Assembly: GCA_017532485.1 (NCBI GenBank)
Contig: JAFXJE010000027.1
Span: forward strand, 1 to 24,108
Direction of reading: 5' to 3'
Source of the DNA: Peptococcaceae bacterium
GTDB lineage: Bacteria; Bacillota; Peptococcia; Peptococcales; Peptococcaceae
DNA length: 24,108 bases
Shown: piece after piece, positions 7,669 to 16,162 of the stretch
How the letters are laid out: each line of letters opens with the position of its first letter
Position numbering within the stretch: the stretch's first letter is position 1
Translations under genes and position numbers: made by a program
Notes under the pieces: generated by a model
Databases searched by the model: none
The model's input: only the letters and a program-made list of their open reading frames with translations
Told to the model about the DNA's origin: nothing

Positions 7669-7707
7669 GCTTAAATTTGTGTAAAAAGAGGAAGGAGTTT
7701 CTGAAAA

Positions 7708-10359
7708 ATGGATGAAAGCAAAAACTTATCAAAAACTTATGACCCTAAACAAGTAGAAGAAAAATGGTATAGTATTTGGGAAGAAAATAAATATTTTGCC
7801 GGTAAAATGGAAGAAGGTAAAGAAAACTTTTCTATCGTTATGCCGCCACCAAATGTAACAGGTAAATTACACATGGGTCATGCCATGGATAATACTTTAC
7901 AAGATATTTTAGTACGTTATAAACGCTTATGTGGCTATAATACTTTATGGGTACCGGGGACTGACCATGCCGGTATTGCAACTCAAGCGAAGGTAGAGGC
8001 TCAGCTGCAAGCAGAAGGTACCAACCGTTATGAAGTAGGTCGTGAAGAATTTTTGCGTCGTACTTGGGCTTGGAAAGAAGAATACGGTAATACTATCACC
8101 ACTCAATTGCGTAAATTAGGCAGCTCCTGTGACTGGGACAGAGAACGTTTTACTATGGATGAAGGCTGCTCTAAAGCTGTAAGAGAAGCTTTTGTGCGTT
8201 TATACGATAAAGGCCTGATTTATCAAGGCAATTATATTGTAAACTGGTGTCCACATTGTCAAACTACCATTTCCGATATCGAAGTAGAACACGTTGATCA
8301 GGAAGGCAAAATTTATTATTTCCGTTATCCTACCGAAGACGGTCAAGATGAAATTCAAATTGCTACTACTCGTCCGGAAACAATGTTGGGTGATACCGCG
8401 GTAGCTGTTCATCCTGATGATGAACGCTATCAACACTTGATTGGCAAAAATTTAGTTTTACCTGTAGTAGGGAGAAAAATTCCAATCGTTGCTGATGAAT
8501 ATGTAGAAAGAGAATTTGGTACAGGGGCAGTAAAAATCACACCTGCCCATGACCCTAATGACTTTGAATTGGGTAATCGTCATAATTTACCACAAATTGT
8601 CGTTATTGACAAACAAGGTAAAATGAACGACTTGGCTGGCAAATATGCAGGTATGGACCGCTATGAATGTCGTAAACAATTAGTTAAAGATTTTGAAGAA
8701 AGCGGCGTTTTAGTTAAAATCGAAGACCATAACAATTCCGTTGGTCATTGCTACCGTTGTAACACTGTTATCGAGCCATTAGTGTCTAAACAATGGTTTG
8801 TAAAAATGGAACCATTAGCTAAGCCTGCTATCGAAGCTGCTCATACAGGTGATGTTAACTTTATTCCTGAACGTTTCACCAAAATTTATTTAGGTTGGTT
8901 AGAAAATATTCGTGACTGGTGTATTTCTCGTCAATTATGGTGGGGTCATCGTATCCCTGTTTGGTATTGCCAAGATTGCGGTGAAGTAATGTGCAGCACT
9001 ACCGACATTGATACTTGTACTAAATGTGGTTCTAAAAATGTAGAACAAGACCCTGATGTATTGGATACTTGGTTCAGTTCTGGTTTATGGCCATTCTCTA
9101 CTATGGGCTGGCCTGAACAAACTCCTGAATTAGAAGCATTTTATCCAACCAATGTTTTGGTAACAGGTCGTGATATTATCTTCTTCTGGGTAGCTAGAAT
9201 GATGTTTGATGCTTTGGAATTTACAGGTAAATCTCCATTCCATGATGTTTTAATCCATGGTTTAGTTTTAGACAGTCAAGGCAGAAAAATGAGTAAATCT
9301 TTAGGCAATGGTATTGACCCATTACAAGTTATTGATGAATTTGGGGCAGATACCTTACGCTTTATGTTGACTACCGGTAATACCCCTGGTAATGACTTGC
9401 GTTTCCAAAATGAACGCTTAGAGTCCGCCCGTAATTTTGCCAATAAGATTTGGAATGCTACTCGTTTCGTACTGATGAACTTAGAAGATTACGAAGCTAT
9501 TCCTGAAGAACAATTAGAATATACTTTAGCTGACCGTTGGATTATTAGTCGTCTGAATTCCGTAGCTAAATCTGTAACTCGTTTATTAGATGCTTACGAT
9601 TTAGGGGAAGCTGGTCGTCAGTTGTACGACTTCATCTGGAATGAATTCTGTGACTGGTATATTGAAATGGCTAAGCCAAGATTATATGGTAAAGAAAGCG
9701 AAATCAGCCGTAAAACAGCACAGCAAGTTATTGCTTCTGTTTTGCGTGACACTATGGTTCTGTTACATCCATTTATGCCATTCATTACCGAAGAAATCTG
9801 GCAGCACTTGCCACATGAAGGCGAAACAATTATGTTGACTCAGTGGCCAACAGCTAAAGAAGAATTAATTTCTGCTGAAATTGAACAACAAATGGATATC
9901 GTAATGGAAATTATTCGTTCCATTCGCAATATGCGCAGCGAAATGAATGTACCATTAGGCAAAAAAGCTGATGCTATCATCGTAGCTAACAAAGAAGAGT
10001 TTATGCCATTGTTAGAACAAACAGCAAGCTATATCACTTTATTAGGCACTTTAGAAAATCTGGAATTACAAGTCAGCTTAGCTGAAAAACCAGCCCAAGC
10101 TGTGACAGCGGTAGTTCAAGGTATTGAGATTTTCTTACCATTAAAAGGCTTAATTGATATGGATAAAGAAATTGCTCGTTTGCAAAAAGAAGTAGAAAAA
10201 ACAAACAGTGAAATCGAAAGAATTGAAAAGAAATTGAACAATCCAGGTTTCGTAGCAAAAGCACCGGAAGATGTAATCGCCAAAGAAAAAGAAAAATTAG
10301 CTCAATACGAAGACAGCAAAGCTGCTTTAGTAAGTCGCTTAGCAAGTTATCAAGCATAA
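7708..10359 (+). CDS. valS: Valine--tRNA ligase
   Basis: This 883-residue class I aminoacyl-tRNA synthetase attaches valine to tRNA-Val in the cytoplasm. It has the HIGH-type motif HMGH (55-58) and KMSKS (527-531). Between them lies the large editing (CP1) domain, which includes the TTRPETMLGDTA segment that hydrolyses mischarged threonyl-tRNA. CPHC and CQDCGEV...CTKCG cysteine sets suggest zinc sites. The last 65 or so residues form a Lys/Glu-rich coiled coil, typical of the ValS tRNA-binding arm. The length is normal for the family. AGGAAGGAG sits about 10 bases before the ATG. Codons are strongly biased to AT-rich forms (TTA, GAA, AAA), as expected of a highly expressed gene here. It is controlled by the T-box upstream. 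Confidence 0.98.
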   Translation: MDESKNLSKTYDPKQVEEKWYSIWEENKYFAGKMEEGKENFSIVMPPPNVTGKLHMGHAMDNTLQDILVRYKRLCGYNTLWVPGTDHAGIATQAKVEAQLQAEGTNRYEVGREEFLRRTWAWKEEYGNTITTQLRKLGSSCDWDRERFTMDEGCSKAVREAFVRLYDKGLIYQGNYIVNWCPHCQTTISDIEVEHVDQEGKIYYFRYPTEDGQDEIQIATTRPETMLGDTAVAVHPDDERYQHLIGKNLVLPVVGRKIPIVADEYVEREFGTGAVKITPAHDPNDFELGNRHNLPQIVVIDKQGKMNDLAGKYAGMDRYECRKQLVKDFEESGVLVKIEDHNNSVGHCYRCNTVIEPLVSKQWFVKMEPLAKPAIEAAHTGDVNFIPERFTKIYLGWLENIRDWCISRQLWWGHRIPVWYCQDCGEVMCSTTDIDTCTKCGSKNVEQDPDVLDTWFSSGLWPFSTMGWPEQTPELEAFYPTNVLVTGRDIIFFWVARMMFDALEFTGKSPFHDVLIHGLVLDSQGRKMSKSLGNGIDPLQVIDEFGADTLRFMLTTGNTPGNDLRFQNERLESARNFANKIWNATRFVLMNLEDYEAIPEEQLEYTLADRWIISRLNSVAKSVTRLLDAYDLGEAGRQLYDFIWNEFCDWYIEMAKPRLYGKESEISRKTAQQVIASVLRDTMVLLHPFMPFITEEIWQHLPHEGETIMLTQWPTAKEELISAEIEQQMDIVMEIIRSIRNMRSEMNVPLGKKADAIIVANKEEFMPLLEQTASYITLLGTLENLELQVSLAEKPAQAVTAVVQGIEIFLPLKGLIDMDKEIARLQKEVEKTNSEIERIEKKLNNPGFVAKAPEDVIAKEKEKLAQYEDSKAALVSRLASYQA

Positions 10360-10364
10360 GAATG

Positions 10365-10401
10365 AAAAAGGTTGGGACAAAACTTTTGTCCCAACCTTTT
10401 T
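10365..10401. terminator. Bidirectional terminator between valS and tyrS
   Basis: A near-perfect inverted repeat (AAAAAGGTTGGGACAAAA with its complement, centred on 10383) lies between the convergent ends of valS and tyrS. Each strand has a T-run after the stem, so one hairpin can end both transcripts. Confidence 0.9.
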
Positions 10402-10433
10402 GTATGTGTTAGTTATTTTGAAATGATTGTTTC

Positions 10434-11681
10434 CTATTCAATAACTACTAAATGGAAGCCTTTTTTACCTTTTTTAATCATCAGTTGATTATCTTTGAAA
10501 TCGGCAGTAGTAATAACTTGTTTGAAATCAGTTACTTTGTTGTCTTGAATTAATAAACCACCTTGTTCAATTAAACGGCGACCTTCACTGGTGCCTTTAA
10601 TCAAACCAGTTAATTGTAATAATTTTAATACATCAATACCTGCTTCAGCTTCAGCTGCAGAGATTGTGGTAGTAGGGATAGAGCCTGCTTGAGCACCGCC
10701 ACCGAATAAAGCGCGTGCAGCTTGCTGTGCTTTTTCAGCTTCTTCTTCACCGTGAATTAATTTGGTGATTTCATAAGCCAATACTTCTTTAGATTTATTG
10801 ATTTCAGCACCTTCAGCAGCACCTAAACGACGAACTTCGTCCATAGGTAAGAAAGTTAATAATGCCAAGCATTTTTCTACATCGGCATCATCAATATTAC
10901 GCCAGTATTGGTAGAATTCGTAAGGGCTGGTTTTATTAGCATCTAACCAAACAGCACCACTTGCTGTTTTGCCCATTTTTTTGCCTTCACTGTTAGTTAA
11001 CAACTTGAAGGTTAAGCCATAAGCGGTTTTGTCACCTTCTAAACGACGAATTAACTCCATACCACCGATGATATTGGACCATTGGTCGCTGCCACCAAAT
11101 TGTAAGCGACAATTATGATTTCTGTATAAATGCAAGAAGTCATAAGATTGCATAATCATGTAGTTGAATTCTAAGAAAGTTAAGCCTTTTTCATAACGGT
11201 TTTTATAACATTCTGCTCGCAGCATATTGTTAACGGAGAAGTGTGCACCTACTTCACGCAATAAGTCAACATAATTTAAGTTTAACAGCCAGTCACCATT
11301 GTTTAACATTAAAGCTTTATTGCCTTCAGTTTCTGTACCGTCGCCAAAGTCAATGAATTTGGCCATTTGTTTGCGAAAAGCAGCTACATTGTTGGCGATA
11401 GTTTCTTTAGTCATCATAGTACGCATATCAGTACGACCAGAAGGGTCGCCAATCATTGCAGTACCACCACCGATGATGGCAATAGGACGATGACCATGTT
11501 GTTGTAAATGAGACATAACCATTAATTGAATAAAGTGACCAACATGGAGACTGTCAGCAGTTGGGTCAAAACCAATATAAAAAGTTACTTTTTCCTTACC
11601 GAGTAACTCGCGAATTTCTTCTTCATGGGTAGCTTGTTCAATGTAGCCACGTTCAGATAAAACGTCATAGACATTTTGCAT
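10434..11681 (-). CDS. tyrS: Tyrosine--tRNA ligase
   Basis: This 415-residue class I synthetase charges tRNA-Tyr. It shows YIGFDPTADSLHVGHF with the HIGH-type HVGH at 46-49, LEFNYMIMQSYDF, the tyrosine-pocket GGSDQW (196-201), and KMGKT (235-239) in place of KMSKS. The C-terminal region from about 348 (LLIQDNKV...) is an S4 RNA-binding domain. The start at 11681 has GGAGGT seven bases upstream, and the encoded N-terminus MQNVYDVLSERG is typical. The frame stays open for 56 more codons upstream, but these encode nothing family-like and lie over the promoter. Unlike valS, it has no T-box in the roughly 120-base upstream region. Confidence 0.97.
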   Translation of the reverse strand: MQNVYDVLSERGYIEQATHEEEIRELLGKEKVTFYIGFDPTADSLHVGHFIQLMVMSHLQQHGHRPIAIIGGGTAMIGDPSGRTDMRTMMTKETIANNVAAFRKQMAKFIDFGDGTETEGNKALMLNNGDWLLNLNYVDLLREVGAHFSVNNMLRAECYKNRYEKGLTFLEFNYMIMQSYDFLHLYRNHNCRLQFGGSDQWSNIIGGMELIRRLEGDKTAYGLTFKLLTNSEGKKMGKTASGAVWLDANKTSPYEFYQYWRNIDDADVEKCLALLTFLPMDEVRRLGAAEGAEINKSKEVLAYEITKLIHGEEEAEKAQQAARALFGGGAQAGSIPTTTISAAEAEAGIDVLKLLQLTGLIKGTSEGRRLIEQGGLLIQDNKVTDFKQVITTADFKDNQLMIKKGKKGFHLVVIE

Positions 11682-11714
11682 AGATTTTACCTCCAATAAA
11701 CGATAATATTGCAT

Positions 11715-11743
11715 ATTATACAATATTATTATGTTAAAATCAA
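11715..11743 (-). promoter_or_regulatory. tyrS promoter
   Basis: On the minus strand TTGATT (11738-11743) and a perfect TATAAT (11715-11720) are 17 bases apart, giving a leader of only about 30 bases before the tyrS ATG. That is too short for a T-box. Confidence 0.7.
11732..11740 (+). promoter_or_regulatory. Candidate extended -10 of folC
   Basis: TGTTAAAAT on the plus strand has the TGn extension and TAAAAT (11735-11740). It has no good -35 at normal spacing (TTGCAT lies 20 bases upstream). It overlaps the -35 of the opposing tyrS promoter. Confidence 0.35.
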
Positions 11744-11800
11744 TGACGAGGCGACGGCTTTTTGGTAAGATGGGGTTAAGGATGAAAGGGGCAGAAGAAA

Positions 11801-13075
11801 ATGAATAAAATTGCACAATATATTCACACTCATTGTATACCGGGCACACCCGGAGGTTGGGAACGTTCTAAACGTATGGCTGAGCTTTTGGGCAACCCAC
11901 AGGAAAAATTAAATATTATTCATGTAGCCGGTACTAATGGCAAAGGCTCAGTTTGTGCCATGTTGGAGTCAGTATTGCGGCAGGCAGGTTATACCGTAGG
12001 TTTATATACTTCACCACATTTGGAAGATTATCGCGAAAGAATACAAATCAATCGTCAGCTCATTCCAGAGGATGATTTTTACGAATGTTTAACTCTGCTG
12101 ATTGAAGAAGTTATACCACAAATATTGGCAGAAGGTCATGCACATCCTACGGAATTTGAAATATGGACTATGACTGCCTTTATGTATTTTGCAGGGAAAA
12201 CTGATATTGTTATTTTAGAAGTAGGCTTGGGTGGAGAACTTGACCCGACTAATATTATTACTAAGCCGTTATTATCGGTGATTACGCCGATTAGTATCGA
12301 TCACAGTCAGGTGCTGGGCAGCAGCTTGACTGAAATTGCCACAGCAAAAGCTGGTATTATAAAAGCTGGTGGACAAGTTATTTCTGCGTGGCAAGAGGAC
12401 GAAGCTAGAAAAGTTATTGAAGAAAAATCTTGGCAAATAGGTGCAGAAAGCAAAATTTTAACCAAAGAAAATATTCCTTTCTATCAAGTTGCACTTTTGG
12501 GGGCTTATCAGCAGGAAAATTGTCATTTGGCTGTGCAAGCTTTAGAGTGGCTGCGAGAGCAAGGAAAAATAAAATTTACACCTGAAGATTTAGCTCAAGG
12601 TTTGGCACAAGTAAAATGGCAGGGCAGATTGGAATATATTGCTTTGTCAAAAGAAAAAGAAATCGGTATTTTGCTCGACGGAGCACATAATCCTGCTGGG
12701 ATTAATGCGTTATGCCATGAACTAAGTACCACTTGGCAAAAGCGAAATATTATCCTTTTATTGGGCATTTTAGATGATAAAGAACAATTAACCATGGCAG
12801 AAAAAATTATTCCGTTGGCCCAAAAAGTAATTATTACTTGCCCTGATACAGGAGAAAGAGGAGTGCATTGGCAAAGGGTTGCAGATTATGCAGCTAAGCT
12901 CTGTCCAACTGGTAAAGTGGAAATTATTTCTGAGCCTGAAAATGCTTTGCGTCATGGGATAGCTGGATTGCAAAGTGGAGATTTGTTTTGTATTACAGGT
13001 TCCTTGCATTTGTTAGGAGATTGTCGAAGTATTTTAAAACAGTTATTTTTAGCAGACAAGCAGCATATTCTGTAA
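11801..13075 (+). CDS. folC: Bifunctional folylpolyglutamate synthase / dihydrofolate synthase
   Basis: This 424-residue Mur-ligase-family enzyme adds glutamate to dihydropteroate or folates using ATP. The N-terminal P-loop HVAGTNGKGS has its core at 44-50, followed by GLYTSPHLEDYRERI, the omega-loop region with FE..T..AF, and EVGLGGELDPTNI. The C-terminal domain carries LLDGAHNPAG, also typical of FolC. Length and domain order are normal. The start ATG is preceded by a GGGGCAG-type ribosome site. It is transcribed away from tyrS, and the next gene begins about 34 bases after its stop, so the two are probably co-transcribed. Only one FolC-type gene is present in the window, so it could serve either or both activities. 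Confidence 0.95.
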   Translation: MNKIAQYIHTHCIPGTPGGWERSKRMAELLGNPQEKLNIIHVAGTNGKGSVCAMLESVLRQAGYTVGLYTSPHLEDYRERIQINRQLIPEDDFYECLTLLIEEVIPQILAEGHAHPTEFEIWTMTAFMYFAGKTDIVILEVGLGGELDPTNIITKPLLSVITPISIDHSQVLGSSLTEIATAKAGIIKAGGQVISAWQEDEARKVIEEKSWQIGAESKILTKENIPFYQVALLGAYQQENCHLAVQALEWLREQGKIKFTPEDLAQGLAQVKWQGRLEYIALSKEKEIGILLDGAHNPAGINALCHELSTTWQKRNIILLLGILDDKEQLTMAEKIIPLAQKVIITCPDTGERGVHWQRVADYAAKLCPTGKVEIISEPENALRHGIAGLQSGDLFCITGSLHLLGDCRSILKQLFLADKQHIL

Positions 13076-13084
13076 AGTAGTTGA

Positions 13085-13891
13085 GTGAAAATGCTGAGGT
13101 GGTCGGTTAGTGAAACGCATATTGAGTATGATGCTTTCTTTCATATTTTTGCTCTGTTGTATTCAAACCTAGGTAATTATTTAGTGCAGGAAATGAGAAT
13201 GTTGCACAATGCACCTGAAGTGGAAATACAACATAGAGAGGAAGTCACCACTTATAAAGTTTTGCGATTGGAGCCACGCGAATATTATACGGTACATTTA
13301 GGGACTTATGATGAATTGATGGCTTGTCAGGAAAAGATAGATCAACTAGCAGGCTTGGGCTATAGGCCTTTTGTTGCGAAAGAATTTCCGTATAAAATAA
13401 GGATTGGTTGTTTTGCCTTAGAAGAACAGCTGGATAAGTTGCCGCAGGAATTATTGCTTGTCGGGCAAGACGTTTATTTGGAGAAATGTTTGCATAATCA
13501 GCATAGTTTGAAGTTTAGGGAAGATGATGCTTTTGCCAGAGAGCAGCTTTCTTCCTTAGTTGCTGGTTATGACATTTTATTGCAGCATTCTTTAAATATG
13601 TTTCAAAGTTGGCAGGCTGATATTTATACTGAAGAATTATGGCGGCAAATGATTACGCAGCTGCAGGAAGAAGGTAATAATCTTTTAGAGCAAGTACAGT
13701 TAGCTGCTCAAAATTGTCCTGCTTCAATTTATAGTAGGCTATTCGATTTGCACGAAGTGACAGAAAATTATTTAGAAAGTCTGGTAAAAATAGCAGAATT
13801 TCCTGAAAATTCAGCAGTTTGGTCAGCCCAAAGCTATTTGCTGGAATTATTTGAGCAGTATGAACAAATTTTGAAATTGGATATAAAATGA
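13085..13891 (+). CDS. SPOR-like domain protein with an apparent 5' frameshift
   Basis: The long open frame encodes up to 268 residues. A segment near residues 65-115, YYTVHLGTYDELMACQEKID through GYRPFVAKEFPYKIRIGCFA, resembles a SPOR domain, a peptidoglycan-binding fold usually on envelope proteins. The rest is helical and acidic. The frame cannot extend beyond GTG 13085 because a TGA precedes it, and no ribosome site serves GTG 13085 or ATG 13091. The only good site, GAGGTGG (13096-13102), serves GTG 13110 in another frame. That frame encodes a signal-peptide-like MKRILSMMLSFIFLLCCIQT and then stops at TAG 13170. Adding one base near the T5 run at 13146-13150 joins this start to the SPOR frame. 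So the body is real, but its N-terminus as written is doubtful. It may be a broken gene, a slippage-dependent gene or a sequencing error. Confidence 0.65.
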   Translation: MKMLRWSVSETHIEYDAFFHIFALLYSNLGNYLVQEMRMLHNAPEVEIQHREEVTTYKVLRLEPREYYTVHLGTYDELMACQEKIDQLAGLGYRPFVAKEFPYKIRIGCFALEEQLDKLPQELLLVGQDVYLEKCLHNQHSLKFREDDAFAREQLSSLVAGYDILLQHSLNMFQSWQADIYTEELWRQMITQLQEEGNNLLEQVQLAAQNCPASIYSRLFDLHEVTENYLESLVKIAEFPENSAVWSAQSYLLELFEQYEQILKLDIK

Positions 13892-13940
13892 TATTTAATG
13901 GGAATAATAAAAATGAATGTAAAAAAATTAACAAACACCA

Positions 13941-13969
13941 TTGCTAATCAGAAAAAAAATTATTATAAT
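13941..13969 (+). promoter_or_regulatory. rex promoter
   Basis: TTGCTA (13941-13946) and a perfect TATAAT (13964-13969) are 17 bases apart, about 55 bases before the rex ATG. I see no full Rex operator in this region. Confidence 0.6.
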
Positions 13970-14023
13970 GAAAAAATGAAAATATAATTCGCGATTTTAG
14001 ATTAAACTAGAAGAGGTGTTGAC

Positions 14024-14659
14024 ATGGGAGTAGAAATAAAAATACCGGAGGCAACTATTAGTAGAATTTCTGTTTATTCAAGATATTTAGTAGAAGTAGA
14101 GCGACAAGGTATTGTCAATATATCTTCTGGTGAAATTGCGGAGGGTGTAGGTGGTACACCAGCTCAGGTTAGAAAAGACTTAGCCTATTTCGGTGCGTTT
14201 GGTACACGTGGAGTTGGTTATAATGTGCGTTTGCTTAATCAAGAAATCAAAGAGATTTTGGGTTTGAGCAGACAGTGGGATGTTATTTTAATTGGTGCTG
14301 GTAATTTAGGCTCAGCTTTAAGTCAATACCGGGGTTTTAGAGAACGCGGATTTAATATTTTAGCTGTTTTTGACAATGATATGAATAAAGTAGGTTTGAA
14401 ATTAAATGGTTTGCCTATTTATGCTATCAATCAAATGGCTGATTTTATTAGAGAAAATAAAGTATCTATCGGGATTATTGCTGTACCTGCTGATTATGCA
14501 CAAGATGTAGCTGATATTTTGATTGATAGTGAGATAGAAGGTATTTTAAACTTCGCTCCGACAGTGTTGACAGTGCCGGAAGAAGTCATTGTGCGTGATG
14601 TAGATTTGGCAGTTAATTTGGAAGTTTTAACTTATAATATTGAGAATAAAGACGTATAA
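14024..14659 (+). CDS. rex: Redox-sensing transcriptional repressor Rex
   Basis: This is a 211-residue DNA-binding repressor that senses the NADH/NAD+ ratio. The N-terminal winged helix (about 1-75) includes IPEATISRISVYSRYL, SSGEIAEGVGGTPAQVRKDL and YFGAFGTRGVGYNV, all characteristic. A Rossmann domain follows with GAGNLG (91-96) and the NAD(H)-binding FDNDMNKVG. The C-terminal helix that swaps between subunits ends in VNLEVLTYNI. The length matches the family. AGAGGTG lies five bases before the ATG. In anaerobes Rex usually controls fermentation and hydrogenase genes, and none of those are in this window. It has its own promoter and terminator, so it stands as a single-gene unit. Confidence 0.97.
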   Translation: MGVEIKIPEATISRISVYSRYLVEVERQGIVNISSGEIAEGVGGTPAQVRKDLAYFGAFGTRGVGYNVRLLNQEIKEILGLSRQWDVILIGAGNLGSALSQYRGFRERGFNILAVFDNDMNKVGLKLNGLPIYAINQMADFIRENKVSIGIIAVPADYAQDVADILIDSEIEGILNFAPTVLTVPEEVIVRDVDLAVNLEVLTYNIENKDV

Positions 14660-14662
14660 GAT

Positions 14663-14698
14663 AAAAGGTGACCTGAAGTTATTTCGGTCACCTTTTTT
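14663..14698 (+). terminator. rex terminator
   Basis: AAAAGGTGACC (14663-14673) pairs with GGTCACCTTTT (14686-14696) and is followed by a T-run, directly after the rex stop codon. Confidence 0.9.
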
Positions 14699-14800
14699 GT
14701 GAAATTTAGAAAAACATTTAGTGTAAAAATTTGGAAAATGTGATATGATTATGATGAGAATTTGCTCGGATATTTTTTCGTAAGAATAAAATAATATTGC

Positions 14801-14829
14801 TTGTTTCTCTAGAAGTGTAATGATAAAAT
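14801..14829 (+). promoter_or_regulatory. Candidate promoter of the maf-radC-mre operon
   Basis: TTGTTT (14801-14806) and TAAAAT (14824-14829) are 17 bases apart, with TG one base upstream of the -10 (extended -10), about 45 bases before the maf ATG. It is the best promoter I can see for the long downstream gene run. Confidence 0.5.
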
Positions 14830-14874
14830 TAAACAGGAATAATCTATCTTTTTGTATTTTTTGGAGGCTATTTT

Positions 14875-15471
14875 ATGGATTTTGTTTTGGCATCTGCTTC
14901 ACCACGACGTTTTGAATTATTACAACAGGTAGGAGCAAAATTTACTGTGCAAGTGAGCGAGGTGCAGGAAGTTATTGACCCTGCTTTAGATGTGCAAGAA
15001 ACAGTCCAATCTTTAGCTTGGCAAAAAGCGAAAGCTGTCGCTGCTACTCTTCAAGATGGTATTGTGCTAGGAGCTGATACTATAGTTGTTAGCGAGGGTG
15101 TGATTTTAGGTAAGCCTAAGACAAAGGAAGAAGCTAAAGAAATGCTTACTTCTCTTTCTGGAAAATGGCATGAAGTCATGACAGGCGTAGCCTTGATTGA
15201 TGCTAGTGGCAAACAAAAAGATTGGCAGTCAGTAGAAGTTACCCGAGTAAAATTCAGAAATCTTACTGAACAGGATATTGCTGCCTATATTGCCACCAAT
15301 GAGTGTATGGATAAAGCCGGAGCGTATGGTATCCAAGGCTTTGGTGCGCTTTTGGTGGAACAAATCGCAGGATGTTATTTTAATGTGGTTGGTTTACCTC
15401 TCCAAAGGGTGGCAGCTGGTCTGTTTACAATGGGGGTAAATTTATATGACTACGGGTACAAACAGTTATAA
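14875..15471 (+). CDS. maf: Maf-family nucleotide pyrophosphatase
   Basis: The protein has 198 residues. The substrate-binding signature ASASPRRFELL starts at residue 6, with GADTIV (catalytic-type Asp68), LGKPKTKEEA and DKAGAYGIQGFGA after it. All are conserved in the Maf/YhdE house-cleaning family, which hydrolyses non-canonical nucleoside triphosphates, and dTTP/UTP in the YhdE subgroup, to monophosphates. The ATG has GGAGG eight bases upstream. The 3' end overlaps the start of radC by 26 bases in a different frame, so the two are probably translationally coupled. maf next to radC and mreB is a common arrangement in Firmicutes and is thought to link it with cell division, although a direct role is unproven. 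Confidence 0.95.
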   Translation: MDFVLASASPRRFELLQQVGAKFTVQVSEVQEVIDPALDVQETVQSLAWQKAKAVAATLQDGIVLGADTIVVSEGVILGKPKTKEEAKEMLTSLSGKWHEVMTGVALIDASGKQKDWQSVEVTRVKFRNLTEQDIAAYIATNECMDKAGAYGIQGFGALLVEQIAGCYFNVVGLPLQRVAAGLFTMGVNLYDYGYKQL

Positions 15472-16141
15472 AATTAAAGATTATCCACAAGAACTGCGGC
15501 CACGCGAGCGCATGGAAATTATTGGTGCTCAAAACTTATCTGACCGAGAACTGCTGGCCTTGATTTTGGCTACAGGTGGCAGGGAAAATAATGTTTTGGA
15601 ATTGTCGGAAGGTATTTTAAACAAATATGGTGGTTTGTCGGGTTTAGTTGGACTTTCCCAACAAGAATTAATGGAAAATCGTGGGATAGGACAAGCTAAA
15701 GCCACTACAATTTTAGCAGTTATGGAAATAGGAAAGCGAATTAGTAGCAAACATCTTGCTTATCGCCCTGTAATTACTGGTGTTGATGATGCGGTTCAGC
15801 TCTTAATGGAAAAAATGCGTTATTTAGATCGGGAGCATTTTCAGGCTGTGTTATTAAATACCAAAAATGCTGTGTTGGAAGTGGAGGATATTTCAGTAGG
15901 CACTTTAAACAGCTCGTTAGTGCATCCACGCGAAGTCTTTAAACAGGCTGTTAAGAAAAGTGCCAATGCCGTTTTGCTTGGGCATAATCATCCCAGTGGT
16001 GATCCGACACCAAGTCCTGAAGATTTACAGATAACGAAGCGTTTGGCAGAAGCGGGAAAACTAATAGGAATAGAAGTTTTGGACCATATTATTATTGGAG
16101 ATAAAAGTTATTATAGTTTTAAGGAACAGGGATTATTGTAG
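15446..16141 (+). CDS. radC: RadC family protein (JAB/MPN domain)
   Basis: The protein has 231 residues. The N-terminal part (LSDRELLALILATG and ENRGIGQAKATTILA) is a helix-hairpin-helix-like region. The C-terminal JAB/MPN metalloprotease-like domain has the metal-binding signature HNHPSGDPTPSPED with His180, His182 and Asp193, and an upstream LNTKN segment. Despite the name, the family's role in DNA repair is not supported by firm evidence and its activity is uncertain. The ATG at 15446 lies inside maf, with GGGGGT eight bases upstream, so this start is well supported. It is followed by mreB after 21 bases. Confidence 0.95.
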   Translation: MTTGTNSYKIKDYPQELRPRERMEIIGAQNLSDRELLALILATGGRENNVLELSEGILNKYGGLSGLVGLSQQELMENRGIGQAKATTILAVMEIGKRISSKHLAYRPVITGVDDAVQLLMEKMRYLDREHFQAVLLNTKNAVLEVEDISVGTLNSSLVHPREVFKQAVKKSANAVLLGHNHPSGDPTPSPEDLQITKRLAEAGKLIGIEVLDHIIIGDKSYYSFKEQGLL

Positions 16142-16162
16142 AGGAAAGAAAGGAGCTAGGCA

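Noticed and set aside
13911..13985. A short open frame of 24 codons (starting MNVKKLTNTIANQKK) before rex
   Set aside because: It has no ribosome site, is very A-rich, and the rex promoter lies inside it.
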